DNA of 64,000 nt from positions 1,488,001 through 1,552,000 of the forward strand of contig NZ_JAQQXP010000001.1 of the NCBI RefSeq assembly GCF_028595265.1. The letters are read 5' to 3'. Made by a program: the position numbers and the translations under genes. Positions within the stretch are counted from its first letter, which is position 1, and each line of letters begins with the position of its first letter. Shown here in pieces: positions 52,736 to 62,475 of this stretch. The notes below the pieces were generated by a model, which was given only the letters and a program-made list of their open reading frames with translations, did not search any database and was not told where the DNA came from. The stretch comes from Alteromonas gilva. Lineage in GTDB: Bacteria > Pseudomonadota > Gammaproteobacteria > Enterobacterales > Alteromonadaceae.

Positions 52736-54649
52736 ATGGAATTTCTGACTGGTACCGCCAACATACTTCCTGTTTTGTATTTAAGCCTTATTGCGATTTT
52801 GCTGTTGAATAAGGAGTTGCGTGCCAAGCGGGGGGCGTTGAGTAAGACGCTTTCATTAGCCGACCTGAATTGGCTGGCCGGAGTTGTTTTTTTGCACTCA
52901 GCGGTGAGCGGGTTAAATGATTATACGGGGATGTTATTAGCGCTAACCTTTACCGCCTACGGGTTACTTGTATGGCTCGATGCAATGCTATTCGTGCAGT
53001 ACCGCATTGAAGTAAACCGTGAAACCATTACATGGTTTTTTAAGGGAACCAAGGGGTTACTTAAAGGTATCCCTCATTTATTCGACGTTCTTAATAAATA
53101 CTGGCCCGCGATCCTCATACCTTTTTCGATTACTGGCGCTTTCTGGTTATCTGTATACAGCCTGAGCACGGAGGTTTCGCTTTTAGCAGCATTTATGTTT
53201 GTTATCTATGGCTGTTCCGCAAGTACCCCACGGACATTCAGAGTTCTGGTTGTGCTGTTTGGTAGCGGTCTGTCTTTGCTGAGCGTATTACTGGGCAGCG
53301 AGCTTAGATTTAATGAAAGTAGTATGTTGACGTTGCTTGCTGCATTTTTGCTGTTCATAAACATTTATGCGATGCTCAAGCGGCCCAAAAGTGCCTTTTT
53401 TACAACCCCCAGTTTGTTGCCCAATATTGTGTTGAGCGATGATTTTATTGTTGCTGAACAAACTGGCAGGTCAACTGACAGTCACTTTATTCCTGAGCCT
53501 AAGTCGATACAAAGAAGCAATCTTTTCGGCTGTTGCAAAGGCGCCAACGTCATCATGATCACCATGGAGTCTCTCGGGTGTTATGTAAAGCCCTATCCGG
53601 GAGCGCCGGTGGATTCGCTGTTGGAAAAGCGCTTTGGCAGTAATCGCTGGCTGTCGGAGCAACACTTTAGTCTTTGCCCGAACACGACAGTTTCAACAAA
53701 TCAGATATATACCGGCATGTATTCTAATAATCCTTATAACAAGAAAGATTCTGCCTACTTTGGTGCCGAGCCTTATTATATTCGTGATTTAAAAGCGCAG
53801 GGTTATACAACACTGTTTTTAGACAGTGCCAATACCGACCTTTACGATTATTGGAAGCTATTGGAGCGTATTGGCTTTGACCATGTATGGGGTACACAAG
53901 ACATACCTGCGAATGGGTTAACGGCTGATTACCGGCTCTGGAACATGGTGGATGAAATCGTCGATAGGGTTGGCGACAGACCTTACTATCTTCACTTAAT
54001 CAACGATCAGACCCATATGCCGTATGAAGTGGTAGACAAACAACGCTTTAATCGACATAAAGGTAATAGTCAGAAGGCACTCTATTTAAACGCCGTTGAA
54101 GAAGTGGATTACATCATCGATGAATTTCTTAACCGGTTAGCGCAAAAGCTGGACCTGTCGAATACCATTTTGGTGTTTACTGGCGATCACGGCGAATCCT
54201 TTGGCGAGTATGGCTATAGCTTTCACAGTAATTCCGTGATACCCGAGCAGACCCAAGTGCCATTTATGCTCACGCACCCTAAGCTGTCTGCTAAAACTCT
54301 GACGCATTCGAGTCACTTTGACTTGTTTCCGACATTCTTCGACCTGCTGGGTATTGACTACCAGCACAAAAGTTTCGGCCAGAGTTTGGCCCTGGACAAT
54401 AGGGAGTGCTGTTACTTTTTCCATTCAGCGACGCTTAAGGGCAATACACCAGCAAATTTCAGCCTGGTGAAAGACAATCAACTGTATTGGTTTGACCGAT
54501 TGTTTAATCAAACCTATCAGTTTTCCTATCAGCATGAGCACTGGAGCAATATTCCAGTCAGTGACAAGCAATGGATTGAAACAATGCTTGGCTATAATTT
54601 GTTGCAGAAAGGGTTAATCAACTCAGATAGTGAACGGCAATCTGGCTGA
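52736..54649 (+). CDS. LtaS/sulfatase-superfamily membrane transferase
   Basis: An inner-membrane protein of 637 residues: about seven hydrophobic segments to residue 225, then a periplasmic alkaline-phosphatase-superfamily domain. Metal and active-site features: MITMESLG (Glu278), the Thr pair at 317-318 in CPNTTVSTNQIYTG, and GDHGESFGEYG (483-493). Relatives transfer phosphoglycerol or phosphoethanolamine from lipids to glycans. The start at 52736, after TTAGGA, is preferred over an upstream frame that overlaps maf. It is followed by a LicD-like gene, so phospho-decoration of a glycan is suggested. Confidence 0.78.
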   Translation: MEFLTGTANILPVLYLSLIAILLLNKELRAKRGALSKTLSLADLNWLAGVVFLHSAVSGLNDYTGMLLALTFTAYGLLVWLDAMLFVQYRIEVNRETITWFFKGTKGLLKGIPHLFDVLNKYWPAILIPFSITGAFWLSVYSLSTEVSLLAAFMFVIYGCSASTPRTFRVLVVLFGSGLSLLSVLLGSELRFNESSMLTLLAAFLLFINIYAMLKRPKSAFFTTPSLLPNIVLSDDFIVAEQTGRSTDSHFIPEPKSIQRSNLFGCCKGANVIMITMESLGCYVKPYPGAPVDSLLEKRFGSNRWLSEQHFSLCPNTTVSTNQIYTGMYSNNPYNKKDSAYFGAEPYYIRDLKAQGYTTLFLDSANTDLYDYWKLLERIGFDHVWGTQDIPANGLTADYRLWNMVDEIVDRVGDRPYYLHLINDQTHMPYEVVDKQRFNRHKGNSQKALYLNAVEEVDYIIDEFLNRLAQKLDLSNTILVFTGDHGESFGEYGYSFHSNSVIPEQTQVPFMLTHPKLSAKTLTHSSHFDLFPTFFDLLGIDYQHKSFGQSLALDNRECCYFFHSATLKGNTPANFSLVKDNQLYWFDRLFNQTYQFSYQHEHWSNIPVSDKQWIETMLGYNLLQKGLINSDSERQSG

Positions 54650-54660
54650 ATTAATGATTT

Positions 54661-55800
54661 TTGCACATAGACCGATATAAAGTTTGTCAGTGGGTTTACA
54701 ATAGTAGCGTCATGAAATACCGCTTAAATAAAATTTACTCAGAATATGCCAACGTGCATCAGGTTTGTCAGGACGCGCTGACGGTGTCAGATAGCGCCAA
54801 CGTCCGGTCCATATTAATTGGCGGCTCGTTACTTGGTATGGTGCGTGACAAAGATTTTCTGCCCTGGGACAAAGATGTAGATTTTTGTGTCTACCAGGAT
54901 CAGGTCAGTGACATATTCGCTCTGGAGTCCCAATTCAGAGAGGCCGGGTTTGAATGTCGCAAGCACTTTGTTGGCGTGCGCAGTAAAGGCGAATTGGCCA
55001 GCGGATTAACTGGACTAAAAGCTATCACGACACTACTGGATTCACTCAGTATCAAGTATGTTCTCACTAGTGGCGCGTTACTCTCTTTGTACAGAGACGG
55101 CAAGTTGAATGCGCAAACCGATACGCTGGCGCTGTTAATCCCTACAATGGAAGAGGCAGAAATTAATGCGCTGGCAAAAGAATTCGGCCATTTTGAACAG
55201 TGTTTTATTCGCTGCGTGGACGGGCGGGGTAAGAGCCTGACCTTGGAACAAGACGGATGGCGCATAAATCTGTTTAATTTTGAGTTCTCGAAAAACAAAG
55301 GCGTATGGCGGGATCTTAATTGTGAATACTGGCTGGACTGCAATTTGCTGAACGCGAAAACACTAGAAGTGGGTGATGAGCAGTTTAGAATTCCTGTTGA
55401 TACCGAGTCGTTTTTACAGGCTCGCTATGGCAATAGATGGTCTGAACGTTCTCCAGGTACATTCACAGAAGGACGACTGCCAGCGTTTTTGCAAGTATAC
55501 AAAGCTGGGGTAATGGTTGATTATATTATTCATTATCAGGTGGGTGAAAAAACCTATTGGTTTGAGCCTAATGCGAATGTGATCAGCACTCAGGGCTTTC
55601 TCCCTACAGAACTCAAGTCGACAACGGCCGGAGAGCTGCGTTTTCCTGTTCATCCCGAAATTTTTTTAAAAGAGCATTATGGAGATTGGCAAACGCCGGT
55701 AAAACGGTGGAATGGTGCAGTAGACAACCCGACTTTAGTGCCCAATCAGCACGCCATGGCAATTATTCTCAAAAGCTATCCAACATTAGCGGTTAAATAA
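54661..55800 (+). CDS. LicD-like nucleotidyltransferase-fold protein with internal duplication
   Basis: LicD/fukutin family, whose members transfer phosphocholine or other phospho-groups to sugars. The N-terminal motif is GGSLLGMVRDKDFLPWDKDVDF (split here as GGSLLGMVRDK and PWDKDVDF, residues 54-75) with the two metal-binding Asp. A second, degenerate copy follows (TSGALLSLYRDGK, AQTDTLALLIP, 136-161). The C-terminal signature also occurs twice: PVDTESFLQARYGNRW (245-260) and PVHPEIFLKEHYGDW (329-343). The start could be TTG 54661 or ATG 54712. It lies 3 bases before the next gene. Confidence 0.7.
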   Translation: MHIDRYKVCQWVYNSSVMKYRLNKIYSEYANVHQVCQDALTVSDSANVRSILIGGSLLGMVRDKDFLPWDKDVDFCVYQDQVSDIFALESQFREAGFECRKHFVGVRSKGELASGLTGLKAITTLLDSLSIKYVLTSGALLSLYRDGKLNAQTDTLALLIPTMEEAEINALAKEFGHFEQCFIRCVDGRGKSLTLEQDGWRINLFNFEFSKNKGVWRDLNCEYWLDCNLLNAKTLEVGDEQFRIPVDTESFLQARYGNRWSERSPGTFTEGRLPAFLQVYKAGVMVDYIIHYQVGEKTYWFEPNANVISTQGFLPTELKSTTAGELRFPVHPEIFLKEHYGDWQTPVKRWNGAVDNPTLVPNQHAMAIILKSYPTLAVK

Positions 55801-55803
55801 TAG

Positions 55804-58092
55804 ATGACGAGTTTTCTTACACAGCAAATAAATCAGGCGATTGAGAGTAAGCAGGTCAAACTGGTGTCTTTTGACCTCTTTGATACGCTTATATATAGAA
55901 AAGCTGATAAGCCTGCTTCTGTTTTTGCTGAGGCATTCGACTTGGTGAGTCATAAGCTGACAATGCAGTTAAACGCCCGCGATTACGAAGAATTGAGGCA
56001 ATTTGCTGAAAAAAACTTAAAAAATAAAACGAAGAGCAGAGAGGTCAGCCTCCAACAAATTATTGCGACCTTGCCGGTGTCAGCACAAGATCAGGAGACA
56101 TTGTTGCAGGCAGAACTGGCCGCGGAAAAGCGTCATGGCTTTATTGATGCGGAGCTTAAAGCACTGATTCTTGCGCTGCGAAAGCAGGGAACACAAATCA
56201 TCTTTATTTCAGATATGTACCTGACAGCGGCGCAGATTCGGCAGTGCTTCTTTTACGATGAGCCAGAGTTGGCTGATATTCCTTTGTATGTGTCCTGCGA
56301 GCGTCAGGCCAATAAAGCATCTGGTGAGCTATTCAAACAGATTCAGGCTATTTATCAGATTGAATACGCTCAGTGGCTACATATTGGCGATCACGAAATA
56401 TCCGACGTTAAAAATCCGCGCTTGCTGGGAATTGCGGCAATTCATGCCGCACCTATGTTTAATTTAAAGCGCATTACAGAAGCTGAAACTAAGATTTTTA
56501 ACGCACGTAACGATTGTAATGCAGTCAGGCAATTAGCCGCATTACATCGCCCTCCGGAAGTAGATGTGCCCTGCTATGAGCTGGGCGCCATAATATGGGG
56601 CCCAACACTTTTGGGTTTTTGTGATTGGGTAATCGAAAACGTTTTAACTCAGCAAGCTTCGCATATCTTGTGCGTTATGCGTGAGGGAGAAGTGTTTGCC
56701 CCGTTAATAGAAAAACGGTTATCGCAAAGGCAACTCAGCGAAATTAAAGTCATCAAGCTCTATGCATCACGCAAGTCCACGTTTTGGCCGTCAATAGATA
56801 TTACCAGTGATGACTGGTTCGAAAGCGTCATCAAGATTCTCGTTGGTCGACGAGGATATAGTGTTGCTGATTTTTGCAAAGATTTTGGCTTTACACCTAA
56901 GGTATTGCTGAGCCAGTTTGCAGATCTGGACTTTAAAAAAACTGATGGCGTTTATTTTGAAGGCGAGTCAGTTTTTAAGCTGTTGTGTCAACAAGCAAAA
57001 GCGAACACACAGCCGATCAAAGCTAAAATCGCCCAACAAAAAACTCAATTCATGGCGTATTACCAGCAAGCGGTTGGCGTGGAACTTAGCCAATGTGTAA
57101 CAGTTGATTTAGGCAACGGGGGGACTATTCAAAATCATCTGGAGCAAACCCTGGGGATGCGCGCTGCGGCGAATTTGTTACTTTACTCGACGAACAGAAT
57201 ATATGGTCGCCTCGATACGTTATACCAGTCATTCATTGCCGCTCACAATGACAGCGATAACCTGCGCAGGCTGTTGGCTCGCTCGCCGGAGTGTATAGAA
57301 AGCTTTTTGTTAGGAAACATTGGTACTACGCTGGGCTACTCATCATCAGGTGAGCCGCAACTTGGCAACGCGACTAAAGAAAATGACACGCTAGTGTCTA
57401 GCTTTTACCGGGGCGTTGAGCAATTTTTTGATTTGTTCCTTCGCTATAACTTACCTCAGTCCTCGTTGCGAAGCGCCGTAGCAATTTTGTCGCGATTCGT
57501 AAGAATGCCAACGGTGGAAGAGGCGAATATATACACCCGGCTGCACCATGAAGACAATTTTGGCGCCGACATTTCTTACCCTATTATCAATGATGAGCAA
57601 ATTACTGCTGTTAAAAATCTCGGCGTTGAGCAGGCACATTCAACCTTTTATGCATTTGAACACTGGGAGATTGGCGTGTTGCATTGGCCGCAGGCTATTA
57701 TTACGCTGCTTGATCCTGATTTTCACTTCCGTAAAGCAGGCTTGTTACTCAATAACAACTACCTGAATATTGTTAACCTGATAAAGCTAATTGAAGAAAA
57801 ACAGTGGCGTAATTTTACTGTTTATGGCGCTGGTATTTTCTTTGAACAGTTTTATGAGATTGCGTCAACTTATAACTTTACCGTTGAGCGCTTGGTTGAC
57901 CGTAAGGCTGAATTAAGCGGTGAATACCAGTTGCAAGGATTAAGCGTTAATGGTCTGGCAGAGGCGTTGAAAAAGGGCTCGAGACTGTTTGTCGTGACCT
58001 CGTTCGCTTTTAAAGATGACATTGCCAGAAATATCTACAACCTGGCAGATGAAATGGGATATGCCGGCGATATTGAAGTGATAAGTCTATGA
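55804..58092 (+). CDS. HAD-like protein with C-terminal Rossmann-like domain
   Basis: A 762-residue protein. Residues 18-215 are a HAD-type phosphohydrolase domain: SFDLFDTL (Asp24, Asp28), IIFISDMYLTAAQI (about 133) and HIGDHEISDVKNPRLLGI (about 195). The middle (about 260-640) resembles the region found in HAD proteins of polysaccharide clusters (COG5610 type), with VMREGEVFAPLIEKRL and VDLGNGGTIQNHL. The C-terminus (about 670-762) is a small Rossmann-like domain, FTVYGAGIFFEQF and RLFVVTSFAFKDDIA. Substrate unknown. It overlaps the following GT2 gene by 4 bp. Confidence 0.65.
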   Translation: MTSFLTQQINQAIESKQVKLVSFDLFDTLIYRKADKPASVFAEAFDLVSHKLTMQLNARDYEELRQFAEKNLKNKTKSREVSLQQIIATLPVSAQDQETLLQAELAAEKRHGFIDAELKALILALRKQGTQIIFISDMYLTAAQIRQCFFYDEPELADIPLYVSCERQANKASGELFKQIQAIYQIEYAQWLHIGDHEISDVKNPRLLGIAAIHAAPMFNLKRITEAETKIFNARNDCNAVRQLAALHRPPEVDVPCYELGAIIWGPTLLGFCDWVIENVLTQQASHILCVMREGEVFAPLIEKRLSQRQLSEIKVIKLYASRKSTFWPSIDITSDDWFESVIKILVGRRGYSVADFCKDFGFTPKVLLSQFADLDFKKTDGVYFEGESVFKLLCQQAKANTQPIKAKIAQQKTQFMAYYQQAVGVELSQCVTVDLGNGGTIQNHLEQTLGMRAAANLLLYSTNRIYGRLDTLYQSFIAAHNDSDNLRRLLARSPECIESFLLGNIGTTLGYSSSGEPQLGNATKENDTLVSSFYRGVEQFFDLFLRYNLPQSSLRSAVAILSRFVRMPTVEEANIYTRLHHEDNFGADISYPIINDEQITAVKNLGVEQAHSTFYAFEHWEIGVLHWPQAIITLLDPDFHFRKAGLLLNNNYLNIVNLIKLIEEKQWRNFTVYGAGIFFEQFYEIASTYNFTVERLVDRKAELSGEYQLQGLSVNGLAEALKKGSRLFVVTSFAFKDDIARNIYNLADEMGYAGDIEVISL

Positions 58093-59462
58093 ATTTGATA
58101 CAACAAAAACTTGTTAGTATCGTTATTCCCTGCTACCAGCAAATTGAGTTTTTGCATCGCGCTGTTAACTCCTGTATTAAGCAATCTCACTCAAACATCG
58201 AAATTCTGATCGTTGATGATGGCAACGAAGACCCAATTACCCGGAAAGACTTTCCGGCCGATCCGCGCGTTAAGCTCATCAGGCAAGAGAATAAAGGCTT
58301 ATCGTCAGCGCGCAATACAGGCATCGCCAAGGCTGAGGGAGACTATATTAAGTTTCTCGATGCTGATGACTGGCTATTACCGGATTGTATTGAAACGCAG
58401 TTAAGTTCGCTGGGTGCCAGTACTGATACGCTATCGATTATTGGCTACTGTTTAACCCGCGATAATGGCGGCACAGCTCAGCCTGTTATTCCTAAGTTTG
58501 GCGATTTTTTTGATGGTCTCGCGGCAATTAATATTGGGCCGCCGCATATCTTTTTATATCCCACTGCACTGGTGAAAGAGGCCGGAGGCTTCTCTACGTC
58601 TGATAAAGTCAGGGGGGGGCATGAGGACTATGACTTTAACCTGCGCCTTGCGCTTAATGGCGTGAAAGTGGTGACCTGCCACAGTATTGGTTGCTACTAT
58701 TTTGTTCATGAGCAATCTATGTCGAACAAGGTTGAGAGTATGCGGGTTAGCCGGGGCAAGGTGCTTGCAGACGTGCTATCCGAAGCTCAGGCGCAGAGTG
58801 CTGAGTTAAGTTTATTTTGGTTAGTCTCTGCTCTCACCGGAGCGCTTAAATATGGTTTTTATGATTTAGTTAAAAACTCCCTGACAGCCAGAATAGAAGA
58901 AGCCAGGTCACGCACTGATGAGTCCCTTGGCCATATTGAACTAAAAGAGCTAATTTGGATGCTGCTGCGATGCCGCCAGCAAATTCTGCAGTTGCCATCG
59001 GCGCGAAATGATGTCCTCTGGATTGAGCATGTTTTGGCTTCACTTTACAGGCGTTACAGGAGAACTGAGCGCTTTTACACCGACCAGAATATATTATCGA
59101 GTTGCTATTCCGTGCGACCTTTTGAGTTATCAGAACGGCAAATAACGAGCATTGTTAATCGGTTACAACAGCTGGCGCCGCCTAACAAGCTGTTGTTATG
59201 GGGAGAGGGTGCGGGTCTTAAGCGCTGGCTAAAATGGGTGGAGTTGGCAGGTGTTAACAATTGCATTGGAACGAGTAAGGACATTAAAGAATCGAAGCGT
59301 TTGGAGGGGGTTCCATATTTACCTCTGAACGACATAGAGCTCACAGAAGTTGAGAGTATTCTTATTTGTAGTGAGAGTTATTATTGGGAAATTATAGCTT
59401 TTCTGCGCTCATTGAAACTCGAAAATAAAGTCATTGATATCTATTCGGAGTTAAACTTTTAG
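58089..59462 (+). CDS. family 2 glycosyltransferase with C-terminal Rossmann-like domain
   Basis: A 457-residue protein. Residues 8-230 form a GT-A (GT2) domain: VSIVIPCYQQIEFLHRAVNS, ILIVDDGNEDP, ENKGLSSARNTGIAKAEGDY and the metal-binding FLDADDWLLPD; GGHEDYDFNLRLAL is the acceptor/catalytic region. After a helical linker, the last 90 residues (from about 367, LLLWGEGAGLKRWLKWVELA) form a nucleotide-sugar-epimerase-like or PglD-N-like domain matching the C-terminus of the preceding protein. Sugar specificity cannot be told. Confidence 0.8.
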   Translation: MNLIQQKLVSIVIPCYQQIEFLHRAVNSCIKQSHSNIEILIVDDGNEDPITRKDFPADPRVKLIRQENKGLSSARNTGIAKAEGDYIKFLDADDWLLPDCIETQLSSLGASTDTLSIIGYCLTRDNGGTAQPVIPKFGDFFDGLAAINIGPPHIFLYPTALVKEAGGFSTSDKVRGGHEDYDFNLRLALNGVKVVTCHSIGCYYFVHEQSMSNKVESMRVSRGKVLADVLSEAQAQSAELSLFWLVSALTGALKYGFYDLVKNSLTARIEEARSRTDESLGHIELKELIWMLLRCRQQILQLPSARNDVLWIEHVLASLYRRYRRTERFYTDQNILSSCYSVRPFELSERQITSIVNRLQQLAPPNKLLLWGEGAGLKRWLKWVELAGVNNCIGTSKDIKESKRLEGVPYLPLNDIELTEVESILICSESYYWEIIAFLRSLKLENKVIDIYSELNF

Positions 59463-59630
59463 TCCTGCCGCTGATTAATGAAATTGGTTATGATGCCGAT
59501 ATCTAAGCAATGTTGCTGCTAAATGGGTTGATTGGCGCATACTGCGAATCAACACCCTTGTAAGCTTGTTGTACAGCTGGTGAATAAGCGCTGCGAAATT
59601 GCACGTTGCTGCAGAGAAAAGGTAATTGAT

Positions 59631-61661
59631 TTGAGAGTCCTGTTAATAAGTCGCATCAATGAACACTCACAAAAATTCGCGGGAGTGTTTAATAAAATTA
59701 AGGGCCAGTTGGAAGGGTTTGAGCAAGCAGGATGTGAAGTGTTCTGCTCGTACATGTCTTATGGTACTCAAACCCTGGCAAAATATCATGACAACCATTT
59801 TGTCACCGAGTCATTAACTTTTACAGACATCAATGCAAAAGACGAACCGGTAAGCTTTTGGGAAAATGCCGTCAGTGTTGTAAACCATGTGCAACCAGAC
59901 TTCATTTATGTGCGTTACGAGCCCATGCTGCATTCACCTACGCTGGTTCGTTTTTTTGAACAGGTCGGCCAGCAATCAGCGGCACAGAAATGTATAGAAT
60001 TTCCAACCTATCCTTATGAATCTGAATTACCTGATGCGAACTTAGATACCGTGAGGGCTAACCGGCAGGCCATGCTTGAACATGTTGACCATATATTTTC
60101 GACTTGCTATGAACCGTCAATTATGGGGAAAGTTAACCACCCATTTGACAATCAATTAAGCGAATCAATGATCAACAGTTTTGCGGAGCATAGGCTTGTT
60201 CCGTCGCGTAAACAATCGGCAGGAATTAATTTGCTAATAGTGGCTAATTTAAGCCACTGGCATGGTGTAGACCGCGTGTTATTGGGATTGAAAGAGTATT
60301 ACAACCAACCTCGAGATAAAATGGTGACGCTGGATGTCGTTGGGGTGGGGGAAATGCTGGAACAGCTAAAAAACACCTCCAATGATTTAGGCATTAACCA
60401 TTCGGTTGTGTTTCATGGTTTCAGGAGTGGTGAGGAACTCAATCAATTATTCATTGATGCTGATGTGGCAATTGCGAGTTTAGGAATGCATCGTACAGGC
60501 TTGTATCGCAGTTCAACGTTAAAAGCCCGCGAATATATGGCGTCAGGATTACCCGTTATTTATTGCTGTGATGATAGCCTTTTTGAGGATAACCCTTATG
60601 CTATGAAGGTTGCTGAGGATGATACAGCACTGAACATTAGTGATGTAATACGTTTTTCTGAAGCGTTGACAAAAATTGATATTAGCAAAACAGATATCGC
60701 AGCATTCGCAAGCGGCCGAATATCCTGGCGTACCGTTGCCTGTAACATACTTAGCGTCGTGAAAGGTTCAAACAAAGTTAAAATGACTGATGTTAAGATC
60801 GCAGAGAAAGAAGATAGGAATGACTCTTGGTTAACTTCTTTCAGACAACTTTGGAAGGATAAAACCTACATCGCTTTTGTTGGAACAGGGCGTATCGGAA
60901 CTAATTTCTTTGCGTCATTTTTTGACTCGGTACTTGATGAGGGCATAAGTGTTCATGAACCTCGTCCGGATGCCTTCGATTTAGCAATGGATTATATTCG
61001 CAATAAGCCGGATGTATCAGAGGCTGCACAGGAATACATTCGGATTCGAAGCGAGCTTTTTTCTCGAATGACACAAGAGAACAAACGGTACTTTATTGAG
61101 TCTAACAACAATTTATCTCTGTTGTTGCCGGTGATCGAATTATTGTTTCCAAATTATAAAATCGTCCACGTTATTCGTCATCCAGAAGACTATATTTGTT
61201 CGGTGCTCGGGAATGTCCAAGCTGGAGGGTATTCCTTGTACAGTGACGATGACCCTCGCCTGAGACCGTCAGCAAAAGATTTTAATGATGATCCGTTCTG
61301 GAACCAATGGGAGGGCTTTTCTCAGGAACAAAAGATAGCCTGGTTTTGGGGCAAGTACAATGGTGAAATCAATAAGCAAATGAAGGGTAAATCGCAGTAT
61401 TTACAACTAGAGTTCGCTGATTTGTTCAATAATGAAAGCTATCTAAATATACGGCAGATGTTAGCGTTTCTGCAAATTGAGACGCTGCTTCACGTTGATG
61501 ATAACGATCTACGGCAGCACTTTAGCACTCCGCGTAATGTGTCGAAAAAGAAAATCGAAACCTTTGCAACCTGGCCTCCATCGAAACAAGAAAAGTGCCG
61601 TTTGATTTTTAATTATTTTCAGCATAACGTCGGGCTGAATAAAGCCACTGATTTTTTATGA
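59631..61661 (+). CDS. glycosyltransferase-sulfotransferase fusion
   Basis: A 676-residue two-domain protein. The N-terminal part (about 1-390) is a GT-B/GT4-type glycosyltransferase: LLISRINEHSQKFAGVFNKI, LIVANLSHWHGVDRVLLGL, VVFHGFRSGEELNQLFIDAD and REYMASGLPVIYC. The C-terminal part (about 410-640) is a PAPS-dependent sulfotransferase-like domain: 5'-phosphosulfate loop FVGTGRIGTNFFASFF (415) and 3'-phosphate motif VIRHPEDYICSVL (514). The TTG at 59631 after AAAGG is chosen because residues start directly at the first strand; a frame open to 59532 adds an unlikely Cys-rich extension. Confidence 0.72.
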   Translation: MRVLLISRINEHSQKFAGVFNKIKGQLEGFEQAGCEVFCSYMSYGTQTLAKYHDNHFVTESLTFTDINAKDEPVSFWENAVSVVNHVQPDFIYVRYEPMLHSPTLVRFFEQVGQQSAAQKCIEFPTYPYESELPDANLDTVRANRQAMLEHVDHIFSTCYEPSIMGKVNHPFDNQLSESMINSFAEHRLVPSRKQSAGINLLIVANLSHWHGVDRVLLGLKEYYNQPRDKMVTLDVVGVGEMLEQLKNTSNDLGINHSVVFHGFRSGEELNQLFIDADVAIASLGMHRTGLYRSSTLKAREYMASGLPVIYCCDDSLFEDNPYAMKVAEDDTALNISDVIRFSEALTKIDISKTDIAAFASGRISWRTVACNILSVVKGSNKVKMTDVKIAEKEDRNDSWLTSFRQLWKDKTYIAFVGTGRIGTNFFASFFDSVLDEGISVHEPRPDAFDLAMDYIRNKPDVSEAAQEYIRIRSELFSRMTQENKRYFIESNNNLSLLLPVIELLFPNYKIVHVIRHPEDYICSVLGNVQAGGYSLYSDDDPRLRPSAKDFNDDPFWNQWEGFSQEQKIAWFWGKYNGEINKQMKGKSQYLQLEFADLFNNESYLNIRQMLAFLQIETLLHVDDNDLRQHFSTPRNVSKKKIETFATWPPSKQEKCRLIFNYFQHNVGLNKATDFL

Positions 61662-61670
61662 AAATTTTCA

Positions 61671-62420
61671 ATGCTGGTTAAAATGGCAACTATGCTCGAA
61701 GATAAAATTAGGCTTTTTACAGCGCAAAAAGGTTTAAAAGTCAGAGTTGTTCGCCGCGACCTACTTAATGATTTGGAAGTGCGGTATAACAGAAGCCTAA
61801 TCAATACATATTTTGAGACTGGTGTGTCTTTTCAATCCGCAATTATTAATGCTGGATACAAGGTTTTTCTAGGGGCTTACTCTTATATGAATGACCTCGG
61901 TTATATACGCTCTAATACTTTCATTGGGCGCTATTGTTCGATTGGTCGTCGTGTGACTATAAGTGCTGGTATGCATGCGATGCATGGTGTCAGTACTCAT
62001 CCAGCTTTGCGTAAGTCTCTTAATTATTCGACATCTGAACAATCAATGCTCAAGCTAAATGTAGCTAATCCCACCACACAGCAGACTATAATACTCAATG
62101 ATGTATGGATTGGTGACGGCGCTATTATTATGCCTGGTGTTACAATTGGTAACGGTGCAGTAATTGGCGCTAATGCGGTGGTAACACGCAATGTGCCTCC
62201 ATATACAATTGTGGCCGGTAGCCCTGCAAAGGTTATAAAAAAACGGTTTCCGGAGAAAGTAATTGCGAATTTGTTAAATAGTCAGTGGTGGAACCTTCCT
62301 CACGAGCTATTAAATCAGATGCCAACCGGTAATATTTTTGCTTTTCTTGAACATTTAGAGAGCAGAGCAGCGAATAACATAATACTGCCGACTTTTTGTA
62401 TAGAACAGGGCAAGGAATAG
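61671..62420 (+). CDS. hexapeptide-repeat acyltransferase (CatB/VatD-like)
   Basis: Left-handed beta-helix acyltransferase of up to 249 residues. Hexapeptide pattern in IRSNTFIGRYCSIGRRVTIS, DVWIGDGAIIMPGVTIGNGA and VIGANAVVTRNVPPYTIVAG; the xenobiotic/chloramphenicol acetyltransferase-type ending SPAKVIKKRFPEKVIANLLN and WWNLPHELL. Such enzymes in glycan clusters usually O-acetylate a sugar. The start is uncertain among ATG codons at 61671, 61683 and 61692; none has a strong ribosome binding site. Confidence 0.8.
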   Translation: MLVKMATMLEDKIRLFTAQKGLKVRVVRRDLLNDLEVRYNRSLINTYFETGVSFQSAIINAGYKVFLGAYSYMNDLGYIRSNTFIGRYCSIGRRVTISAGMHAMHGVSTHPALRKSLNYSTSEQSMLKLNVANPTTQQTIILNDVWIGDGAIIMPGVTIGNGAVIGANAVVTRNVPPYTIVAGSPAKVIKKRFPEKVIANLLNSQWWNLPHELLNQMPTGNIFAFLEHLESRAANNIILPTFCIEQGKE

Positions 62421-62475
62421 TACCGGTGAAGACTGTTAACTCTTATTATCAAAAGGTCAGCGCGGAGTTCATATC

